DNA of 64,000 bases from Icerya purchasi (Eukaryota > Arthropoda > Insecta > Hemiptera > Monophlebidae). Under the pieces are notes generated by a model. It did no database searches. It was not told the DNA's origin and saw only the letters and a program-made list of their open reading frames with translations. Shown here in pieces: positions 57,946-64,000 of this stretch. The stretch is from NCBI GenBank assembly GCA_039619475.1, contig CM077116.1:150429088-150493087 (forward strand), in the 5' to 3' direction. Positions within the stretch are counted from its first letter, which is position 1. Every line of letters starts with the position of its first letter. A program made the position numbers and the translations under genes.

Positions 57946-58437
57946 ACAACGTAATGCTTAGACCGGCCACCATTAGATTTTGTAACGAAAAAATGTCCCA
58001 ATTTTATGTAAAGAAAGTTAAATGTTAAATGAAACCATCATTCTTAATCACGCGCCCATTAGATATAGGATTTTTGTGATTATGCAATTTTTTTGTTTGT
58101 CGATGCCGGTAATAATTACATTATAAATTTTGATCATTTTATACAAAGTATAGAAAAGAAAGAAACAGAAATGCAAGCAAAGAGGAGTCAAGGTGCAGAG
58201 CTCCTTGTGAGACCACGATGGCCGATTTCATATATATATATATATATATATACAAACTCGGACAAAAAAAAATTAACATAATCACAAAAATCCTATCCTA
58301 ACATTTAACTTTCATTATACAAAATTAAGACATTTTTTCGTTACATATTTCGTTACATAAAATTGCAACATTTTTTGGGACATTTTTTCTAATGGGGGGT
58401 AGCCTAAGAATTACGTTGTAATTAATACATACATATA
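57934..58437. mobile_element. Fold-back element with arms of about 150 bp
   Basis: The left arm (57934-58084) contains TTAATTACAACGTAATGCTT, CGAAAAAATGTCCCAATTTT, GAAAGTTAAATGTTA and GGATTTTTGTGATTATG. The right arm (58277-58437) carries all of these reversed (CATAATCACAAAAATCC ... AAGAATTACGTTGTAATTAA). The left arm has an extra stretch of about 35 bp (near 58030-58064), and the right has a local duplication (CGTTACATATTTCGTTACAT). The centre includes a TA microsatellite (58231-58251). No protein is encoded. Confidence 0.75.
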
Positions 58438-58439
58438 TA

Positions 58440-61400
58440 TATATATATATAATGCAAGTATATAAACATTATAGCGGTATTAATTTATTTTTTGAACTTA
58501 TTTAAATATGTAACGGCTGACTCTGAAATTTTACACACGGGTTTTCGTTCAGAGTTTGGTTACTCAAGTGTGCGTAAATTGAGCTCAATTAAATGAAACC
58601 TTCCTCCAGCTGAAATTTTAATTTTTTGGACGGTACCGGACTTCTTGGTCGGAAATAAATGTTTCCGTTGACAATATATAACATTTTTGTAAAAATTTAT
58701 GTTGGGGTGTGATTATGTTTAAAATCAACGTATAACTTAAATAAATGTTCTCTCACCTTGACTGGACACATCTACATTTTTATTCCTTGATACTAAATAG
58801 GATCAACAAGAAAACAGCAAATACTTTAGACGATTAGCACGGTTTACGCGGAATTAGCGAAGTGATATTAGAAATTTGGTAAAGAAAATAGAAAAAAGAT
58901 CAGAAATCATTAAGACATACATTATACTTTTGTGCAACGAAATTCGATAAAGTTAAATAGAATATTTTAAAGAATGAATTGGAACGTATATCTCTATAGA
59001 GACTATAAAGATAAAAGGATAATAAAAATACTATACGAATTTCTTCATGAAATAGTGAACACTTTGCTTTACCGTAGCAGTTTTCTAATAATTGCAAATG
59101 ATAATCTTGATTTTTCGTATCGTTTAATGGTAATAATGAGAATTCATACTGTTTAAATAATTTTCCACTAAACAATTAAGAGCAGAAAATGTCAGTGTCG
59201 CTAATTAATTCTCGTGAGTGAATTTTTAAGAATTCATCAACACGAATAAATTTCGATCTTCCGAATTAAATGTTGTTGATCGATGTTTTGTTAAACATGA
59301 AATTGCTACACCAGTCTATAAAGTCGATTCGGAAGCAATACGAATAAATTCATTTATAAATGCCGGTAGACAGAATATATTTTTATATATTATTTTTTAA
59401 TGTTGTAACATTAATTTTGTTATCGTCATCACTTTTCCGTGTTTGATTGACTATATTTTATACATAATCGTCAAAATTTTCCTTTAGATCATCATTGCAG
59501 CTTATTTCGATTTCTTCTGAATCATTTTATTTCATTTTCTAACTATTCCGTAGAATTTATTCCCGATATTTTGTCACTAAACATTTCAACTGTTAGACTA
59601 CATAAAAATTGTTGTTGCAGTAGACGTAAGTATAAAAATTTCATTAAAACCTTTGAAACACCAACTATCTACCGTAAGTGAAACGTAAGCAATATAAAAA
59701 TTTCTTGATCGGAGAATGTTTCAAATTGATTATTTTCTCTTAATTTTTGCATTTTTTTTTTTATCGGCCCCTAGAACCTAAACTACTTACTACTGAATAT
59801 CGCGTATGAACTGACAATACCAACAAATGATTTCTAATTGATCTATACCGTTTAAATAAATATTTTTCACACAATTGTGTGGGCTAATTTCATGATTTTC
59901 CCCCCCCTTATCGGTGGTCCTCAGAAATTGAACCGTTTATCGTAAAATCTCAAAAAATGTTTGTTGTTCGACATTTTCGTTTCATTCCCATTAGTTCTAT
60001 TAATGCATGATTTTTTATATGATTTTGTTCTACGTTTTCAGTACTTTAATTGTCATTTCAGTTATGGCTTTTACAATGTTATTCTATATGTTATTAAAAT
60101 TATTATCGATTCTTGTCTCGAATTTTTCTTTAATTTTTTTTCGATAGACGATCTTAAAATGGCATTTATTTTTAGTTTTTTCTGCACTCCTACGTTGGTA
60201 TTTTTTGTTGTTTCCTTTATTCCTTATTACCAATTCATCATCACCACATTATGGCCGCATAAGTTTTGGGCAGTTTATTTAAGTTTTAAATCTTTTCCGA
60301 ACCAGAATGTAGTCTATTTCCGTTCGTATCTTCAAGCTCAAATGATTTGTCAGGATTTTTAGGCGTCCTCGTTGCCATACTCAGACAGGGGCATATATTA
60401 AAAGTAGATAGCGTATTCAGTTTTATCATAATTATTATTTAATCATACAGTTTTTCACTTTGTTTTTTACTTTGTTTTTCCACTATTTTTATTTCATGTT
60501 ATTCTGACGTTGCTCTTAAAACCTTGTCTACTTGAAGTTACAGTTATCGTAGTCGTGCTTCAGAAATCACTGTTACTTTGTTGCTACCTTGTTTTGCCTA
60601 CTTTTATTATGTCTATTTGTAGTAATTTTTTTTTTTCCTAGTTCCCCGCATACCGTCGCGTTCCCGTTTGCTGACGCTCTCATATATTTTGAATTTTTCA
60701 ATTGATTCGCAGGCACATTATTTTTATAACTGACGTATGACCAGTATATACTTCAGGTGCACCACCATACTCCTGCTTTTGTCGATATAAAATTTATTTT
60801 TGCATGTCATTCGCTCGAGCGTGAAACAGGTAATTAATTAATCTCACGCGATATTCGTAGAACTGTTCAGCAGATTTTCCTAAAACGAGTTTTAATTTTT
60901 TCTCTTTCGTGTATTTTTTATGTCTCGCCGTACTGAAACCGGAAAGTACGCTGACTCGTCATCGCGTTTAAATTGAAATTGAAAATTTAAATTGTTCGGA
61001 AATTTTCTCGCGTAACGATTATACGACTAAATTGCGACTTATTTTTAGCGAAGAGATTCTCAAATTTTTTCAGTACAATGTAACTGCGGGATTTTTAGTG
61101 TACTCGAATTCTCTTTACTAGCTAAAATTGATTTGTTTACTTAGGACATTTTTTTAGAATAAACTGTGATACGAGCGGACTAAAATAAACGGCAATTGTG
61201 TTTTCAAGAGCGATGGACGCTTGCATAACTTTTAAATGACCACAAAACATGATGTAAAGATGCATTAATTATATTTCGTGTGTATCGTATTTTTGAAAGG
61301 TGTTTTTTATGACGAACAATGGTGTAGTTTATAAATAGAATATTTTTTGAATAATAGTTTTTTAAACTTAAACGGAATGTAGTTTTGTTTTGTTTTTTTT

Positions 61401-61630
61401 AATTAAAATTAAATACGTTACTTTGATAAGGGGCATCGTAGGAATATGTACTTTTTTCAAGAATAAACCATTATTTCTAGCTTTTTCCATGGACCGATTT
61501 TCTTAATCTCTCCTAATTACTTAATATACTAATAGTTTGTTTGTTTTTTTTTTGTTTTTTTTTTATGTATTGTTAGAATGGCCAAAAAACACCGGTATGT
61601 ATTATTGTGTGTCTCAAATATGTTGTTAAA
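58440..61630. other. No gene recognised
   Basis: The 133-codon frame at 59961-60362 is Phe/Ile/Leu/Tyr-rich and looks like a chance translation of T-rich DNA, though it mimics membrane segments. No family motif, inverted ends or tRNA-like boxes were found. Confidence 0.45.
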
Positions 61631-61639
61631 GATATTTAC

Positions 61640-62150
61640 TTTTTTTTAGAAAAATTATTACCATTTCCACCATGAAAGCATCATTTGGTAAAATTTCTTG
61701 TAATGGTTTTTCCTCGAGGCTACCTGGGCGAAATATTTTGTATTATAAGCAGACACAGATATACGATGAACTGTGAGTGGGGCCATGCTACGATGAGGGC
61801 AGAAGGGTAGATACGATATTTGCGATATGTGCCCATGCGTCAACCAGGTGTGACCAATACAAAGTCGGCCCATCACAACTTCTTCTTTCCTAGAGCGCGC
61901 GCCTGAATATTTATTGGCGGATTGTACGGACGAGATTAGTTTTTGGCACCTGAATCCAGCAGTTATCAAAATTTCTTCTAGCATTGCTTCTGAGATCTAT
62001 TATTATGTCTGATATTAGAACTGGGATGTTCCGATGAGGCTGCATAGTTGCTGCCTCTTTTGCCGCCTTATCCGCGAATTCATTTAAAGAAAATCCCACA
62101 CATACGCTGGTATCCACAACACTGTGATCTGCATCGAAGGATTCTGGGAC
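61640..62150 (-). pseudogene. LINE RNase H and C-terminal region, decayed
   Basis: On the minus strand, WIPAYV (about 62115) is separated by a one-base shift from SLNEFADKAAKEAATMQPHR and VLISDIII. A further shift near 61975 leads to ARSRKEEVVMGRLCIGHTWL, THGHISQ and CPHRSMAPLTVHRI. This order (RNase H active-site end, linker, 'RLRIGHTxLTH', zinc-binding tail) is that of I/jockey/R1-like LINEs. A run of eight T at about 61638-61645 may be the remnant of the poly(A) tail. Confidence 0.8.
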
Positions 62151-62552
62151 AAAGGATTTAAAATGTAACCGTTAATAGGATGAAGCGATGCAGGAATGAT
62201 TTGATTGAGTTGAATGAGTCTTGGCATAATATAAATTTGTTTTGATCTACAGAGACGGCAATAATAGTCTTTAATGTTTATAACCGAACATTTCGAATTC
62301 TATTGTTAGGCAGAATTATGTATAATTTTTGCTTTATTTACAATTTCAGTAAAATTTTACGTTTTTACGCGTTTTAGTATTAACGTTCCGTTTCAAAAAA
62401 TTTAGTGTCATTTTCTACACTATTCGCAGAATCGTTGAATGATGAATATGTTTTTTGGAGGATTATAATTTTTTTTGTATTCAGAATATTGCGCTATATT
62501 TTCTGTAATTATTTTAAAATATATAAAGTAAAAAAAAAACTAAAACATGTAT

Positions 62553-62810
62553 GTAAAGTAAGCCCCACACTCTTGACAGGTTGTCGGAGATTGTGAAGTT
62601 TGGCAGTATACTAAGCCTAATGGATCTGATGAGAATATCGGGGCCAGTTCCTTTCTACTTAGGATCCACCTTTACTTTCCCAGATTTCTCTGGTATAACC
62701 AATATTCAATTTCAGATTAGGTATAAATCTAGGAACGATTCGGATCCGGATCGAGACAAGTTTCGAACCCGTGTTGTCTGATTTAGCAGCCAAGCACCTT
62801 AACATACTTC
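62553..62810 (-). mobile_element. tRNA-derived SINE, family S2, copy 3
   Basis: On the minus strand the head (AAGGTGCTTGGCTGCTAAATC, B box GGTTCGAAACT) is followed by the shared body (CAGAGAAATCTGGGAAAGTA, CCGATATTCTCATCAGATCC, AACTTCACAATCTCCGACAA). It ends in GGGGCTTACTTTAC, matching the end of copy 1. The first few bases of the head are lost. It lies about 400 bp from the LINE RNase H relic. Confidence 0.8.
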
Positions 62811-63090
62811 GATAAAAGTGGTCAAAGAATTATTTAATTGAGAAGTTATTATATACCGGTAAAATATCAAATTAAATCGGGGAGATATATTTAATTTTAC
62901 AATTTAAGGCTCCCCTTAGGTTACTCAATTCAGTATTATTATTAACGAGTTACCTTTTTCTTGTGTAAGAATAGTATGTGCGTGGCGTAAATATATTTCT
63001 GTTTGATACGAGAATTGGAGACGTCAGCATAAAATGTAGCGTCTAGTAAGCGCTAGAATTTATGTAATGTCAATTTTTTTTTTTTCTTTT
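62811..63090. other. Unassigned AT-rich spacer
   Basis: No feature was seen apart from a T-run at about 63074-63085. Confidence 0.5.
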
Positions 63091-63095
63091 GTGAG

Positions 63096-63195
63096 AAGTG
63101 AAATTATGAAAAGTTTCAATTTGCGGCAGTAGGATATTCCACCCGAACGAAACAACTAACCAATTAGGCCACAGTAGCTGGCTTATTGTGATGCT
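63096..63195 (-). mobile_element. SINE-like repeat, family S3, copy 2
   Basis: Read on the minus strand: AGCCAGCTACTGTGGCC, TAATTGGTTAGTTG, GGTGGAATATCCTACTGCCG and ATTGAAACTTTTCATAATTTC. It matches 57443-57560 over about 100 bp. Here the B box has decayed (CGGGTGGAATATCC). Confidence 0.6.
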
Positions 63196-63199
63196 TACA

Positions 63200-64000
63200 C
63201 GACCAATTTGTAAAGCAAATGTACAACGTCGCCATTTACCAAAAAGATGTTGCACCGCAATCGCGATTGCAACACTGACAGATGATGATTTAAAACATTT
63301 AATGGTGCAATAATTTATAACGGAGAATTATTGAAAAAAATTCATCATTTTTCTAACTCTGCGGTAATATATGGTTACATACGTCATATATTTTGTAAAA
63401 TGCAATTTTAACCCTTAAAAATAAAAAAAAATTGAGGTAAATTTACGTTCTAATATTTAACTTTAATGAAATACGAAATAAAACTGAAATTTTAAAAACT
63501 TTATTATCCTTAACCTTCAGTTTCTACTCTGCGAATATAATTGTTTACAAACAGAGCTATTTTAATCTTCTACAAAACGTGTGAAAAATTTTTCCATTTC
63601 CTCCGATTTTTTAAATTATTAACAACAATTAGCATAACAATATAGCCGTGATGTGATACCATAACAATAGTGTGCCGCTCGCTCATACAAATGACGTTGT
63701 GTGCAAAGTTTCTTTCAAAAGGGAACTTTAATTAAATGATTTTAGAGCGTTATAAATTAACATTTTTTATTTAAAAACTTCAGAAAACTATTTTTTAAAA
63801 AATTAAAAGGTAATTGTAGTTAATTGATTATATACCGCTCAAAATTAGTGGATTTGTGAACTAATAATGTTAATATTAATCTTATCATCTGACATATATT
63901 TCTGCGAATTTATTACGTTAACATTAATGATTCATAAGGAAAAAACAAAAAGATTTAGAAATAATAATTATTAATTCAACTATTAACTTATACATACATA
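63200..64000. other. AT-rich DNA without recognised feature
   Basis: No conserved frame, RNA gene or paired repeat was seen up to the end of the window. Confidence 0.5.

Noticed and set aside
59961..60362. 133-codon hydrophobic frame resembling a membrane protein
   Set aside because: T-rich DNA gives Phe/Leu/Ile/Tyr codons by composition alone; no conserved motif or splice context.

Overview
The window looks like nuclear DNA of an arthropod, most likely an insect. It is strongly AT-rich and full of A/T runs, AT/ATT/GT microsatellites and layered transposable-element relics, with no operons, Shine-Dalgarno sites or dense ORFs. The families present (mariner, Harbinger, piggyBac, Tigger-like, hAT-like MITEs, jockey-like LINEs, tRNA-derived SINEs and an env-bearing Gypsy element) are typical of large insect genomes. 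I suspect a hemipteran, but that is only an inference.

Layout. 1-5.2 kb: AT-rich, no recognised gene. 5.19-5.44 kb: an almost perfect fold-back MITE. 7.04-8.39 kb: a deleted PIF/Harbinger element with TTA target duplications. 17.35-17.64 kb: a small inverted-repeat element, with a second copy at 52.75 kb. 17.92-19.22 kb: a mariner derivative turned into a palindrome, with a hAT-like MITE nested in one arm. 19.5-19.8 kb: a LINE C-terminal relic. 20.49-22.62 kb: a DNA transposon with long inverted ends and a 9-bp target duplication; its decayed protein belongs to a dispersed insect family that I cannot place in a superfamily. 23.1-25.7 kb: a LINE ORF1 (gag-like) relic with its own poly(A) tail, carrying a SINE with a perfect 10-bp duplication and a MITE with an 11-bp duplication. 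26.09-29.28 kb: a 3.2-kb unit with inverted ends and an 8-bp duplication, followed directly by a Tigger-like relic (29.30-30.10 kb). 30.54-30.94 kb: a 5'-truncated jockey-like LINE with a poly(A) tail. 31-36 kb: mostly unassigned, with a GC-richer block near 32.4-33.1 kb.

36.2-37.63 kb holds a rearranged LINE on the minus strand. It abuts a truncated Gypsy/errantivirus-like element (37.63 to about 41.87 kb) with RNase H, integrase and an env gene of the baculovirus-F type, all broken by frameshifts and stops. At 43.10-43.20 kb there is a short ATG-led segment encoding a convincing signal peptide and ending at a consensus splice donor. It is the best candidate for a host-gene exon here. 47.0-47.9 kb: two copies of one tRNA-derived SINE in opposite orientation (third copy at 62.6 kb). 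50.76-51.75 kb: a deleted piggyBac element. 57.4-58.44 kb: another SINE family and two adjacent inverted-repeat elements. 61.6-62.15 kb: a LINE RNase H/C-terminal relic.

No intact multi-exon gene, rRNA, true tRNA gene or CRISPR array was found. None of the protein-coding mobile elements appears intact, so the window reads as intergenic or intronic DNA of a host gene shaped by nested insertions. All assignments come from reading the sequence and from remembered family motifs; no database was searched.
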